Assembly: GCF_014207375.1 (NCBI RefSeq) | Contig: NZ_JACHEE010000004.1 | Location: forward strand, 1-64,000 | Direction: 5' to 3' | DNA: 64,000 bases | Source of the DNA: Arthrobacter sp. AZCC_0090 | Lineage (GTDB): Bacteria; Actinomycetota; Actinomycetes; Actinomycetales; Micrococcaceae | Shown here: in pieces, positions 42,773 through 51,670 of the stretch | Numbering within the stretch: the stretch's first letter is position 1 | How the letters are laid out: each line of letters starts with the position of its first letter | Position numbers and translations under genes: made by a program | The notes under the pieces: model-generated | The model's database searches: none | The model's input: the letters and a program-made list of their open reading frames with translations, nothing else | What the model was told of the DNA's origin: nothing

Positions 42773-44023
42773 CTATTTCAAGAGAGCGTTGATTTGGTCT
42801 GCGGCACCCTTCAGGGCATCAGAAGCGGTGGAGCGCTTCGCTTCGACTTCGCCAAGAGCGTTGGTGATGATGTCGACCATCTTTTGCTGGTTGTCGCCGA
42901 TGACTGGCGTGAGAGCGACGTGGTCGAGTGCATCGAATATGGCCTTGCGGTTTGCCGGCTTGTCCTTTGCGAGATAGGGCTTCAGGAAGGACTCATCGGA
43001 AGTAGCAGGCAGTTCCCATCCGGCGCTGATGCGCGTCTGTGCCATGACATCTGAACTGGTCATGTATTCGGCCCATTTCTGGGCGGCAGCCTTGTTCTTG
43101 GAGTTGGCAGCTATCGCGATGGCGTTGGAGAACTCCGCACTTGCCTTCTGCGTGTCTCCCGGCTCAACGACAATGTCCCAGTTTTTGGGTGAGTCGGCGA
43201 AGCTGCTTGCCACCCAGATGCCGCTGTGGAGCATGCCAAGTTTGCCGTCCTTGAATAGCTTTGTGTCGAAGTCCGGGGTTCCTGCGCCCTGGGCGGGTGT
43301 AGGCATAGTCGTTCCGCTCTTGCCCGCCAGCCACTCGGCTGCCTTGATTCCCTGCGGCGAGTTGAACGCAACGGATTTGCCATCGTCGTTGAGGAACTTG
43401 CCGCCGGTCTGGGCCAGTGCTTTGTAGAACTCGTAGAAGCTCACGTTTTGGAAGTCTCCAAAGACGCCCGCGGCGCTGTCCGTGATCTTCTTCGCGGCAG
43501 CAGTCTCATCTGCCCATGTCCAGCTGGACGTGGGGTACGCGACCTTCGCGGCGTCGAAGAGCGCCTTGTTGTAGTACAGGACAACATCGGAGAAGGAACT
43601 GGGCAGCGCATACTGCTTGCCATCTGATTGGTAGGACTGAAGCAGAGACTGCTTGTACTTGGAACTATCAACTCCTTCGAGAGGAGCTACTGCCCCATTC
43701 GACACATAGGAGCGCAGGTTCGCATATTCGATATCGAAAGTATCGGCTTGGGTCCCAGCGGCCAGATCAGTCTGGAGTGCCGTGGCGTAGTCCTTGTAGG
43801 GCAAAGTGGTGACCTGGACCGTGATGTTGGGGTTGGCTTTTTGGAAGGCCTGAACAATGGTGTCCAAGTTCTTCTCGTTTCCCCCGTTGGACGTGAAGTT
43901 TGAATACCTGATGGTCACTTTTTCATTGCTTGAAGCTTCAGGACTTCCTGCGGAGCCGCAGCCGGTCGTTGCCAGGATTGCGGCCAGGGCGATGCCCAGA
44001 GCGGCCAAGGGCTTCTTGTTCAT
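42773..44023 (-). CDS. sugar ABC transporter substrate-binding lipoprotein
   Basis: The 416-residue protein begins with a lipoprotein signal (NKKPLAALGIALAAILATTGCGS) whose Cys will be lipid-modified. The mature part shows the family pattern of MalE-like proteins: TIRYSNFTSNGGNEKNLDTIVQAF, then TDLAAGTQADTFDIEYANL. It binds an oligosaccharide outside the membrane and hands it to the two permeases encoded upstream. ATG 44023 is preferred to 44035. The nearby GH15 and GH31 suggest an alpha-glucoside as ligand. It follows the second permease by 36 bases. Confidence 0.9.
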   Translation of the reverse strand: MNKKPLAALGIALAAILATTGCGSAGSPEASSNEKVTIRYSNFTSNGGNEKNLDTIVQAFQKANPNITVQVTTLPYKDYATALQTDLAAGTQADTFDIEYANLRSYVSNGAVAPLEGVDSSKYKQSLLQSYQSDGKQYALPSSFSDVVLYYNKALFDAAKVAYPTSSWTWADETAAAKKITDSAAGVFGDFQNVSFYEFYKALAQTGGKFLNDDGKSVAFNSPQGIKAAEWLAGKSGTTMPTPAQGAGTPDFDTKLFKDGKLGMLHSGIWVASSFADSPKNWDIVVEPGDTQKASAEFSNAIAIAANSKNKAAAQKWAEYMTSSDVMAQTRISAGWELPATSDESFLKPYLAKDKPANRKAIFDALDHVALTPVIGDNQQKMVDIITNALGEVEAKRSTASDALKGAADQINALLK

Positions 44024-44059
44024 GTCTATCTCCATTGATAAGGGGGGAAGCAGGGCGGC

Positions 44060-44875
44060 CTATTTGAGTCCGGTTCCCGCAACCCCTTGGATGATGTACT
44101 TCTGGGTGAAGATATAGAGGGCAAGCATTGGCAGGACGCTGACCACGGATCCGGCCATGACGATGTCCCACTGGGTTGTGTACTGGCCCTGGAGTCCTGC
44201 CAGCGCAACGGGAAGGGTCTTCATCCCGGGAGTGCGCAGGATAATCAGGGGCCATAGGAAGCTGTTCCAGCTGTTCAGGAATGCGAACACGGTCAGCGTT
44301 GCCAGGGCTGGGCGGACCAAGGGCAGAACGATAAGCCCGAAGATCCGGAAGTGGCCCGCACCATCCAGCGTTGCTGCCTGATCGAGGTCCGTGGGAACGG
44401 AGTTCATGGCTTGGCGCAGCAGGAACACCCCGAATGCGCTGGCAATGCCCGGTAGGAGGACGCCCAAGTAGGTGTTGATGAGGCCAAGGCTTTTCATCTC
44501 AACGAACAAAGGAACAACGAGGACCTGCAAGGGAACCATCATGGTGGCCAGATAGACGGCGAACACGGCATTGCGCCCTTTGAAGGGCATCCGTGAAAAG
44601 ACATAAGCGGCCAGGGAGCTCGTAGCGAGCTGGAACACCGTGGTGAGGACGGCGAGGATCAGGCTGTTAAGGACGATCTGAACGAACGGGAGCCGCTGGA
44701 GCAACTCAGCGTAGGCGGACAGTGAAGGGTTCTCCGGGACCAGCTGCGGGGTGGCGGACAGGCCAGCCCCTGGGCTGATGGACGTTACGAGCGCCCACAG
44801 GAAGGGAAACACCATCACAGCGGCGCCGACGACCACAAGGATGTTCAGGGCGATCAAGCGCGGGAACTTACGCAT
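44060..44875 (-). CDS. sugar ABC transporter permease, MalG type
   Basis: The 271-residue protein has six hydrophobic segments and the binding-protein-dependent permease loop (EAA motif) LDQAATLDGAGHFRIFGLIVLPLVRPAL. This contacts the ATPase. Its start overlaps the end of the MalF-type gene by 8 bases. It works with the 319-residue permease and the downstream lipoprotein. No ATP-binding gene is in the operon, so the shared ATPase MsiK/MsmK type must be encoded elsewhere. Confidence 0.92.
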   Translation of the reverse strand: MRKFPRLIALNILVVVGAAVMVFPFLWALVTSISPGAGLSATPQLVPENPSLSAYAELLQRLPFVQIVLNSLILAVLTTVFQLATSSLAAYVFSRMPFKGRNAVFAVYLATMMVPLQVLVVPLFVEMKSLGLINTYLGVLLPGIASAFGVFLLRQAMNSVPTDLDQAATLDGAGHFRIFGLIVLPLVRPALATLTVFAFLNSWNSFLWPLIILRTPGMKTLPVALAGLQGQYTTQWDIVMAGSVVSVLPMLALYIFTQKYIIQGVAGTGLK

Positions 44876-45827
44876 AGTTCACCCACTTCTTTTGGCCCCG
44901 CACCTGAATCAAAGTGATCACCAGAATGAAGAGGAATAGTAGCCATGACAGGGCGGATGCTTCGCCTGCCTTGCCGTAGCGGAACGTGAGGTCATAGATC
45001 TGCTGCACTACCACCTGGGATGAATTGTTCGGCCCGCCTCCGGTCATGGCATACACCTGGTCAAACACTTGAAAACCATTAATTAGTGACAGGACGATGA
45101 CAAAGAACGTTGATGGAGACAGCATCGGGAGAGTAATGCTGAACAGGCGCCGCCAGGGGCCCGCGCCGTCCACCGTCGCCGCCTCATAAAGTTCTTCCGG
45201 AATGGCCTGCAGCCCGGCGAGCAGAATCACCATGACGAACCCAAGATCTTTCCACGCCGAGGCAAGGATGATCGCGGGCATCGACCAAGCCGGGTCTGTC
45301 CACCACCCCGGGCCGGCAATGCCGATCAGCCCAAGCAGCCAGTTCACGATGCCCGTACTGGGGTTCAGCAGCCAGCGCCAGACGAGCGCTACGACGATCC
45401 AGCTAGTTACCACCGGAAGGAAATAGAGGCCCCGAAGCATGCTGCGCCCTTTGATCCGTGTGTTCAGCGCCAGGGCGATGGCGAGGCCACCGCTATACAC
45501 CAAGGGCAGGTAGCCGACGATGTAATAGACGGTGTGAAGGAACGCGCCCTGTGTGCCTGGGTCCGTGACGAGCCTGGCGTAGTTGTCCAGACCCACCCAC
45601 TTCATCGGGCCCACCAAGTTCCACTGGTTCAGGCTGATCCAGAACGCGGACACCATGGGAACGATCGTGAAGAACAGCAGTGGCAGCGCGCTCGGCAGCA
45701 GGAACAACCCAACGGTCAGTGCGTACCGAAGACGCGGGGCCGCCTTCCGCCGGATGGGTGCAGGATTGAGTTTGCGAGCGTTGGTAACGCTGAGAATGCC
45801 TGGTTTGGAATTTCCAACAGTTGTCAT
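44868..45827 (-). CDS. sugar ABC transporter permease, MalF type
   Basis: The 319-residue protein has a basic N-terminal tail and about six helices, including LPSALPLLFFTIVPMVSAFWISL. The EAA loop ELYEAATVDGAGPWRRLFSITLPML contacts the ATPase. The ATG overlaps the stop of the ROK regulator gene (ATGA), and its 3' end overlaps the next permease. It is the first transport gene of the operon and is controlled by the ROK repressor from the promoter at 47.08 kb. Confidence 0.92.
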   Translation of the reverse strand: MTTVGNSKPGILSVTNARKLNPAPIRRKAAPRLRYALTVGLFLLPSALPLLFFTIVPMVSAFWISLNQWNLVGPMKWVGLDNYARLVTDPGTQGAFLHTVYYIVGYLPLVYSGGLAIALALNTRIKGRSMLRGLYFLPVVTSWIVVALVWRWLLNPSTGIVNWLLGLIGIAGPGWWTDPAWSMPAIILASAWKDLGFVMVILLAGLQAIPEELYEAATVDGAGPWRRLFSITLPMLSPSTFFVIVLSLINGFQVFDQVYAMTGGGPNNSSQVVVQQIYDLTFRYGKAGEASALSWLLFLFILVITLIQVRGQKKWVNYA

Positions 45828-47038
45828 GACCCGATGGCCTCCACTGCGGGCGTGCTGAGCCGTGCCCGCACCCTACGTCCTTGTTCGCCGGAGCTTTCAC
45901 CGCTGTAGAACGGGGTGGATGCCACCAAGGCCGCGGCACCACGAGCCCAGCCTTCGTCGTCCCAGGACTCGACGATCACGGGAACGCTCCTTCGGTCGGA
46001 GGTCAGCGCAGAACGGAATGCCTGCTCAAAACCTTCCTTCCAATGGCTCCAGGCCATGGTGCCCTCACCGCTGACAATCACGATCTCCGGGTCAAGAACC
46101 TGTACTAGACCCGAAACGATCCGTCCCAGTGGCTGGCCCGCTTCGCTGAAAATGTCCTGTGCCATGGGGTTGCCCCTATCCGCTTCGGCTTGCAAGTCAG
46201 CCACCGTACCTGCGGGCTGAATCACGCCAGACCGGCGTGCCTGAGCGACGAGCGCCGCTTCACCTATCAATGCCTCGATGCAGCCACGGTTGCCGCAAGT
46301 GCACAGTGGTCCTCCCGTCACCGCAGCGATATGTCCGATTTCACCGGCACCGCCACGGCTCCCGCGGACAACTGTGCCTCCGGTCACAAATCCGGCACCG
46401 ACGCCCTCACCGATGGTCACGACGAGAAAGTCAGCATGATCGCGACCGGGCCCGTAAAGCCGCTCGGCAACAGCGAGGGCGTTGACGTTGTTTTCGACCA
46501 ACACCGGCACACCGAGCTCACGGCTCAGCATGGCCCCGAGAGGAACTTGCCGCCAACCAAGGAGGCTCGAATCGACCACGCCGCTTCCCTGGGCGTCGAC
46601 GGAACCAGGCACGCCCACCCCAACGCCCAGAATTGGAACGACACCGCCGGAATCCCGGAACTCACGCACGAGTTCGACCAAGGCAGAGAGGAATGTGACC
46701 GAGGAGGCGTTGAACGGCCGGCTCTCGGCGCGCAACACCTGTCCCCCAAGCTCAGTTTCCACCAGAGCAACGTGGTCGTTGGCAACTTTCATGCCGATCA
46801 CCCGCCCTGCCGAAGCCGCCAATCCCAGAAGGCGGGCAGGACGCCCGCCGTTGGATGGCGACATCGCCAACTCCCTCACGAGACCATCCGAGATGAGGTC
46901 TTTCACAAGCTGGGTCATGAGCGCCGGCGAGACCCCTAGCCCCCGCGCAAGGTCGGCGCGGGATGCGCCGCCAGAGGTGCCCAGGAATGCCAAGATCGCA
47001 GAGCGGGTAACGTCAGCGTTGCCACTCGGTCGCGACAT
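45824..47038 (-). CDS. ROK-family transcriptional regulator
   Basis: The 404-residue protein has an N-terminal winged helix (GGASRADLARGLGVSPALMTQLV) and a ROK sugar-kinase-like domain with VGVGVPGSVDAQG and the metal-binding pattern TGGPLCTCGNRGCIEALIGE. Such proteins repress sugar operons and release DNA when the sugar binds. It is the first gene of the operon and overlaps the first permease by 4 bases. AAAGGAG lies 4 bases before the ATG. An imperfect palindrome just downstream of the -10 box is the probable operator, so it likely represses itself and the operon. Confidence 0.92.
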   Translation of the reverse strand: MSRPSGNADVTRSAILAFLGTSGGASRADLARGLGVSPALMTQLVKDLISDGLVRELAMSPSNGGRPARLLGLAASAGRVIGMKVANDHVALVETELGGQVLRAESRPFNASSVTFLSALVELVREFRDSGGVVPILGVGVGVPGSVDAQGSGVVDSSLLGWRQVPLGAMLSRELGVPVLVENNVNALAVAERLYGPGRDHADFLVVTIGEGVGAGFVTGGTVVRGSRGGAGEIGHIAAVTGGPLCTCGNRGCIEALIGEAALVAQARRSGVIQPAGTVADLQAEADRGNPMAQDIFSEAGQPLGRIVSGLVQVLDPEIVIVSGEGTMAWSHWKEGFEQAFRSALTSDRRSVPVIVESWDDEGWARGAAALVASTPFYSGESSGEQGRRVRARLSTPAVEAIGS

Positions 47039-47051
47039 GTGAACTCCTTTG

Positions 47052-47063
47052 TTTAGGACTAAA
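47052..47063. promoter_or_regulatory. ROK operator candidate
   Basis: TTTAGGACTAAA is an inverted repeat (TTTAG/CTAAA, 10 of 12 positions symmetric). On the minus strand it lies between the -10 box and the ribosome site, so binding there would block transcription start. Confidence 0.6.
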
Positions 47064-47066
47064 TAA

Positions 47067-47096
47067 AGATTAGAACTATGTTGTAGGTCACGTCAA
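47067..47096 (-). promoter_or_regulatory. promoter of the ROK sugar operon
   Basis: -35 TTGACG (47096-47091), an 18-base spacer and -10 TAATCT (47072-47067) on the minus strand. The start codon is 28 bases past the -10 box and AAAGGAG lies between them. Confidence 0.75.
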
Positions 47097-47186
47097 GAGA
47101 TCAGTGAAAATCTGGAGCGTTCTGCGTGCCGCCGCGTCCAGGCCGTACGCCACGCCGTGCGCATCCGAGGTGAGGACGCCGCGGCC

Positions 47187-47280
47187 AAAGGCACCAAAAG
47201 TGCAGGAGGGTCGCCCGAAAAGGCACCAAAAGTGCAGGAGGATCGCCCCAAAAAGCACCAAAAGCGCAGGAGGATCGGGG
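47187..47280. repeat. three tandem 32-nt repeats
   Basis: The unit GGCACCAAAAGTGCAGGAGG occurs three times at a 32-base period (cores at 47190, 47222 and 47254), with few differences. It lies between the ROK promoter and the end of tetR, and no gene is supported here. It could be a regulatory array or a replication slippage product. Confidence 0.85.
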
Positions 47281-47307
47281 GCGAGCTTGAACGCTCCCCC
47301 ACGGCCG

Positions 47308-47856
47308 TCAGGAAGTGAGCAGTCCGTCCGCGACGATCTCGAGCATCGAGGCCGCTGCGTCGCCGGGAAGCTCGCTGTTGTCTACGACTGCGGCCACGCC
47401 GCCGACGAGACGGCTGATTTGCATCGCCTCAACCCCCGGACGCAGAGCCGAGTCCAACGCGTCGATCACTCGCTGGTTGGCACCGAGATAGGTCTGGCAC
47501 TTCGCTGCAAACGGGGATCCTGGGTCGCCCAGCGCAGCGGTGATCCGCGCGGCGGCGCCTTTATGTTCTGTCAGCATCGCCGCATAGTCGGTCAACCACG
47601 TGACCAGCTGCTCCCGCGCCGGGGCGTCGAGGGTAAGCGCACGCTCGACGGCGGCGTTGACTTTCTCCGCCCATGCCTCGAGCACGGCGTCGTACAGCGA
47701 CTCTTTGGTCGGGAAATGCCGGTAAAGCGTGCCAGGGCCTACCCCCGCCGCCTTGGCGACCTCGTCCATTGAAACGGATTCGAAGCCTTTGACGCGGAAG
47801 AGGGCACGTGCAACCTCCACGATTCGATCGCGGTTACGTTGAGCGTCGGCGCGCAC
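47308..47856 (-). CDS. TetR-family regulator
   Basis: The 182-residue protein has the TetR HTH (ARALFRVKGFESVSMDEVAKAAGVGPGTLYRHFPTKESL, in two parts). GTG 47856 is chosen because GGAAGG lies 9 bases upstream and homologous proteins begin with the basic RADAQRNRDRI; an ATG at 47883 is an alternative. It is divergent from the MFS pump, and two palindromes in the shared promoter region are its probable operators. It will repress the pump and itself until a drug-like ligand binds. Confidence 0.87.
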   Translation of the reverse strand: MRADAQRNRDRIVEVARALFRVKGFESVSMDEVAKAAGVGPGTLYRHFPTKESLYDAVLEAWAEKVNAAVERALTLDAPAREQLVTWLTDYAAMLTEHKGAAARITAALGDPGSPFAAKCQTYLGANQRVIDALDSALRPGVEAMQISRLVGGVAAVVDNSELPGDAAASMLEIVADGLLTS

Positions 47857-47893
47857 GGAAACCAGCCTTCCAAATACATCCAAAACAAAACCG

Positions 47894-47922
47894 TTGCAAA
47901 ACGGAGAGTGTCTCCGTATAGT
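47894..47922 (+). promoter_or_regulatory. promoter of the MFS pump
   Basis: -35 TTGCAA (47894-47899), a 17-base spacer and -10 TATAGT (47917-47922). The spacer contains the palindromic TetR operator candidate, so repressor binding would block this promoter directly. Confidence 0.7.
47901..47917. promoter_or_regulatory. TetR operator candidate 1
   Basis: A perfect palindrome ACGGAGA-GTG-TCTCCGT lies in the spacer of the MFS promoter. Confidence 0.72.
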
Positions 47923-47929
47923 ACTAAAC

Positions 47930-47942
47930 GGAGCATCGCTCC
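47930..47942. promoter_or_regulatory. TetR operator candidate 2
   Basis: GGAGC-ATC-GCTCC is preceded by AAAC, giving AAACGGAG as in operator 1. The two sites are about 28 bases apart. It could control the divergent tetR promoter. Confidence 0.5.
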
Positions 47943-47986
47943 TATTAGTGTACGTCAGCCCCTCCGGCTAGAACAGGACACCTCCC

Positions 47987-49441
47987 ATGACATCAACAAC
48001 CGCCACACGCGCACCCGCCGGGATCGCCCGGAGAAGCGGTAATCCGCGCAGCCGCGCCGCTAGCATTGGCCTCTGGCTCGTCATGCTGGCCCAACTCATG
48101 CTTGTCCTCGACGCGACGGTCGTGAACGTCGCGCTCCCCCACATCGCCACGGACCTCCACTTCGATCGGGCCGAGCTCAGCTGGGTCTTGAACGGCTACG
48201 CCGTTGCTTTCGGCGGCCTCTTGCTGCTCGGCGGACGGATTGGAGACGTCTTCGGCCGTCGCCGCACCTTCCTCCTTGGCGTTGCAGCCTTCACGCTCTT
48301 CTCACTGCTCGGCGGGCTGGCCACCTCCCCGCTTCTCCTTGTCATTGCACGCGCGCTCCAGGGCCTCGGCGCCGCGTTCGCCGCGCCGAGCGTGCTCGCG
48401 CTCATCACCACGAGCGCACGGGACGACGGCGCGCGGAACCGAGCGCTCGCATTGTTCTCCGCCATTGCCTCGATGGGTGGCGCGCTCGGGCTCATCCTCG
48501 GGGGCTTGCTCACCGACACCACCAGCTGGCGGTGGACCCTCTTCATTAACGTGCCCATCGGCGTCGTGGTCCTCATTGCGGTGCCGCGCCTCGTCGCCGA
48601 AACTCCCCGCAGGCCTGGTCGTTTCGACATCCTCGGAGCGGTGACCGCCACGGGCGGCGCCGTCGCCATTGTCTGGGCCCTTATTCAAGCGGGCGACGTC
48701 GGCTGGTCCAGCCCGCGCACTATCGGCGGCCTCGTTGTCGGTGCGGCGCTGATCGCAGTGCTTGCCGTCACCGAACGCCGCGTCGCGCATCCGCTGCTCC
48801 GCCCCCAGCTGCTGCGCAGCCCCAGCCGCGTGGCCGCGCTGGCCGCGATGGCGGCGACCTACGGCGGGATGCTGGCGATGTTCTTCCTCATGGTCCAGTA
48901 CCTCGAAGACGATCTGCATCTCACGCCCATGGTGACCGGGTTGGCGTTCCTGCCGATGCCGCTAAGCATCTTCGCGATGTCGAGGATCGTCCCGCGACTG
49001 CTTGAGCGGGTAGGTGCGGTCCGCCTGGTCATCTTTGGCACCGCCCTTCGGGTTGTTGCTTTCTTGCCGCTGACGCAGCTCAACGCGAACACTCCCTTCG
49101 CCCTTGTTGTACTGGCCCTTCTGGGTACCGGAATTTCTGCCGGCCTGACGTTCATGCCGCTCACGACTCTCGCGCTTCGCAACGTCCAACCCGAGCACGC
49201 GGGATCCGCCTCCGGGCTATTCCAGACAATGCAGCAACTTGGTGGCGCCATCGGCCTGGCCATCGTGGCTTCGACCTACGCGGCCTTCGCCATCCCCGGC
49301 GACTTCCTGATCGGCGGGCGTGCCGGGTTCTGGTCCGCAACCGTTCTCTCCGCGCTCGCGCTGGCGGCCGTCGTCGGACTGGTCTTCAAACCCCGGACGG
49401 TGGCTGAGTCAGCAATCAGCGCTTCCTCGCCGGAGGCATGA
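47987..49441 (+). CDS. MFS multidrug exporter, DHA2 (EmrB/QacA) type
   Basis: The 484-residue protein has about 14 helices. Motif A reads GGRIGDVFGRRRTF, and the DHA2 opening is LMLVLDATVVNVALPHIATDL. Motif C is visible as LGLILGGLLTDTTSWRW. It probably exports cationic or hydrophobic drugs by proton antiport. It is divergent from the TetR gene, and its promoter spacer holds the operator palindrome. Few bases upstream of the ATG resemble a ribosome site (CCTCCC on the opposite sense), so the start is uncertain by a few codons. Confidence 0.9.
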   Translation: MTSTTATRAPAGIARRSGNPRSRAASIGLWLVMLAQLMLVLDATVVNVALPHIATDLHFDRAELSWVLNGYAVAFGGLLLLGGRIGDVFGRRRTFLLGVAAFTLFSLLGGLATSPLLLVIARALQGLGAAFAAPSVLALITTSARDDGARNRALALFSAIASMGGALGLILGGLLTDTTSWRWTLFINVPIGVVVLIAVPRLVAETPRRPGRFDILGAVTATGGAVAIVWALIQAGDVGWSSPRTIGGLVVGAALIAVLAVTERRVAHPLLRPQLLRSPSRVAALAAMAATYGGMLAMFFLMVQYLEDDLHLTPMVTGLAFLPMPLSIFAMSRIVPRLLERVGAVRLVIFGTALRVVAFLPLTQLNANTPFALVVLALLGTGISAGLTFMPLTTLALRNVQPEHAGSASGLFQTMQQLGGAIGLAIVASTYAAFAIPGDFLIGGRAGFWSATVLSALALAAVVGLVFKPRTVAESAISASSPEA

Positions 49442-49458
49442 CGTGGCAGACTTCGTCC

Positions 49459-49968
49459 CTAACCGCCCGAGTGCTTCAGGCCTTTGGCGTACGCCGCCTG
49501 CCCCACGTGCTGAAGGCAATCGGCAATAGTGCTGACCAGCCGCACCCCTAGAGTGACGGGCGGGTTCCAACGGGTGTCCACGATGCGATCGAGGTCCCCA
49601 TCGCCGAGGGTGTCCAGGAACCCGACCGTCTGCCGGTGAACGGCGTCGTAGTATTCGAGCAACAGCTGCGGAGAGGCCTGCACCGCGTCGACCTTATCGC
49701 TCGAGTGGCCGTAGCCGGTATCGCGTTGGGGCAGTGGCAGGTTGAAACGGCCGGCAAACTCCTGCGAGGTCCAGACCTGTACCAGGCCGGCAGCGGAAGC
49801 GAGCTGCGCGTCCTCTACCCGGCTGAGGTGCCAGATCAACCACGCAATCGAGTTTCCCCTTCCTGCGGGGCGGCGGAGCAAGGATTCGTCGTCGAGCCCC
49901 TCAAGAGTGACCTCAACGATGTCACGGATCCTGCCAAAGGCATCCAGCAGCAGTTCGTTGGATTTCAT
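49459..49968 (-). CDS. DinB/DUF664-family protein
   Basis: The 169-residue protein fits the DinB-like four-helix metalloprotein: LLLDAFGRIRDIVEVTLEGLD, the helix-2 segment NSIAWLIWHLSRVEDAQ and the C-terminal STIADCLQHVGQAAY. The histidines in WHLSRVED and LQHVGQ are the likely metal ligands. In actinobacteria DUF664 members are often mycothiol-dependent transferases, but the partner is unknown here. It stands alone, converging on the MFS gene with an 18-base gap. Confidence 0.8.
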   Translation of the reverse strand: MKSNELLLDAFGRIRDIVEVTLEGLDDESLLRRPAGRGNSIAWLIWHLSRVEDAQLASAAGLVQVWTSQEFAGRFNLPLPQRDTGYGHSSDKVDAVQASPQLLLEYYDAVHRQTVGFLDTLGDGDLDRIVDTRWNPPVTLGVRLVSTIADCLQHVGQAAYAKGLKHSGG

Positions 49969-50079
49969 GGAGTCCCCTCACTGTGCGTTCTCGGTGAGCC
50001 CCATGCTTCCATGATCTGCCGGCGCTCGCTATCGCGGCGACGGCCACGATCGTTAGAGCGGTGGTGCAGCCGTGACGGA

Positions 50080-51287
50080 TCAGAGGCGGTCCGCGCGTCC
50101 TTGCAGGTAGCGGCGTTCCGGTGAACTCAGCGTCGCGCGGGCCGCCGCCTGGTAAGCCTTCCGGGCGGCACGAAAATCTCCCGACAACTCCAGGAGGTGT
50201 GCTCGCACCGAGGTCAGGCGATAGTGCCCGGCGATTATCGGTTCCTTCTCGAGTCGGTCGAGCAGCCTGAGCGCCGCTTCGGGGCCATCGACCATCGCCA
50301 GTGCGACGGCACGGTTCAAGGTCACCATCGGGTTGGACACCATGTGATCGAGGAGGCTGTAGAGCTGGAGGATCTCCTCCCAATCGGTGGTCTCGGTCGA
50401 GGACGAATCGGCATGGATGGCCGCGATCGCCGCCTGAATCAGGTATGGGCCTGCCGTCGAAGACTTCAATGCGGGGATCAAGAGTTCCTTGGCCTCCGTG
50501 ATGGCCTGCCGGTTCCACAGGGAGCGATCCTGTTCATCGAGGGGGACCAAGTCGCCGTCGGGCGTGGTTCGCGCGGGTCGTCTCGCGTCCGTCAGAAGCA
50601 TCAGGCAGAGCATTCCGATGCTTTCGCCGTCGCCCGGCTGAAGTCGCACGAGTTGCCTTGTGAGCCGGATCGCCTCGGCCGAGAGATCCACCCGCGTCAA
50701 CTCGTTACCGGCAGCCGCGGTGTATCCCTCGTTGAACATCAAATAGAGAACCCGCTTCACGGCATCGGAACGCTCCTGCCTCTGTGTGGGAGAGAGCCGT
50801 CCGAACGCCGCGCCGACCGCTTTGATGGTTTGCTTCGCCCGGCTGATGCGTTGAGCCATAGTCGATTCCGGCACGAGGTAGGCAACGCTATCTCGCCGGT
50901 GGTCAGGCCACCTACTGCGCGCAAGGTCAACGCGATTTGAGATGAAGCGGTCAACGCGTCATGACAACACAGGAACAACAGGTCCAGGGTGTCGTCTTGG
51001 TTTGCTGCCGCCTCGTTGACCCCTTCGACTGCCGCGGGATCGTCCCTGACGTACTCCTCTTCCCTGCTCCGACGCGCAGCCTCACTCCGCACCACGTCGA
51101 TAAGCCGGTTGGAGGCAACCGTGTACAACCAAGCAGCGGGGTTGTCCGGGACGCCCTGTTCCGGCCATATGGTCACAGCTTTGATCAGGGCGTCCTGCAC
51201 CGCGTCCTCAGCGGTGTCGAATTGGTGGTATCGGCGGATCAACCGCCCGAGAACCTGCGGCGCAAGCTCGCGCAGCAGGCCCTCCAC
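50080..51287 (-). pseudogene. ECF42-type RNA polymerase sigma factor, interrupted by a frameshift
   Basis: The N-terminal part (from 51287) has sigma region 2 (YHQFDTAEDAVQDALIKA) and the start of region 4. The C-terminal part, in a different frame from about 50880 down to 50080, resumes with PESTMAQRISRAKQTIKA and the long helical extension typical of ECF42 (LYLMFNEGYTAAAGNEL, then TPR-like helices). Between GEIA and YLVPESTM the DNA has 5 bases where 6 would keep the frame, so one base is missing at 50881-50887. The full protein would be about 400 residues. It follows a DGPF/YCII gene, as is normal for ECF42. Translation would give a truncated factor lacking functional region 4. Confidence 0.85.
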
Positions 51288-51301
51288 CGGGGTTGGCGTG
51301 C

Positions 51302-51670
51302 TCAGAAATCGGCCGCCTTCGAGAACATGATCGGCCGGACCTCGATGGCCAGGCCGTCGATCTTCGCGTCGGGGATCAACTTGGCCAGCTCGAGCGCGCG
51401 CTCCTTCGAGTCGACATCGACAAGGTAGAACCCACCCAAAAACTCCTTTGCTTCCAGGAAGGGGCCGTCGTGGATTTCCGGTACCCCACCCGAACTGCGA
51501 ACAACGCTGCTTTTCGAAGGGTCGCCGAGCGCCTGGGTCAGAATGAACTCGCCGGATGCCGTGATCTCATCAATGAAGGCACCGTGGCCTTTCCCGATCT
51601 CCTCGCTCTGGCTGGCAGACAGCGACGCCAATACATCAGGATCGACCTGCATCATCAGGAGGTACTTCAT
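51302..51670 (-). CDS. YCII/DGPF-domain protein paired with the ECF42 sigma factor
   Basis: The 122-residue protein has the DGPF hallmark HDGPFLEAKEFLGGFYLVDV, a ferredoxin-like YCII fold. It is the constant neighbour of ECF42 sigma factors and is thought to be a partner or target gene of them; its exact function is unproven. It lies 14 bases upstream of the sigma gene, so both were one transcript before the sigma frameshift. The start ATG is at 51670. Confidence 0.9.
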   Translation of the reverse strand: MKYLLMMQVDPDVLASLSASQSEEIGKGHGAFIDEITASGEFILTQALGDPSKSSVVRSSGGVPEIHDGPFLEAKEFLGGFYLVDVDSKERALELAKLIPDAKIDGLAIEVRPIMFSKAADF

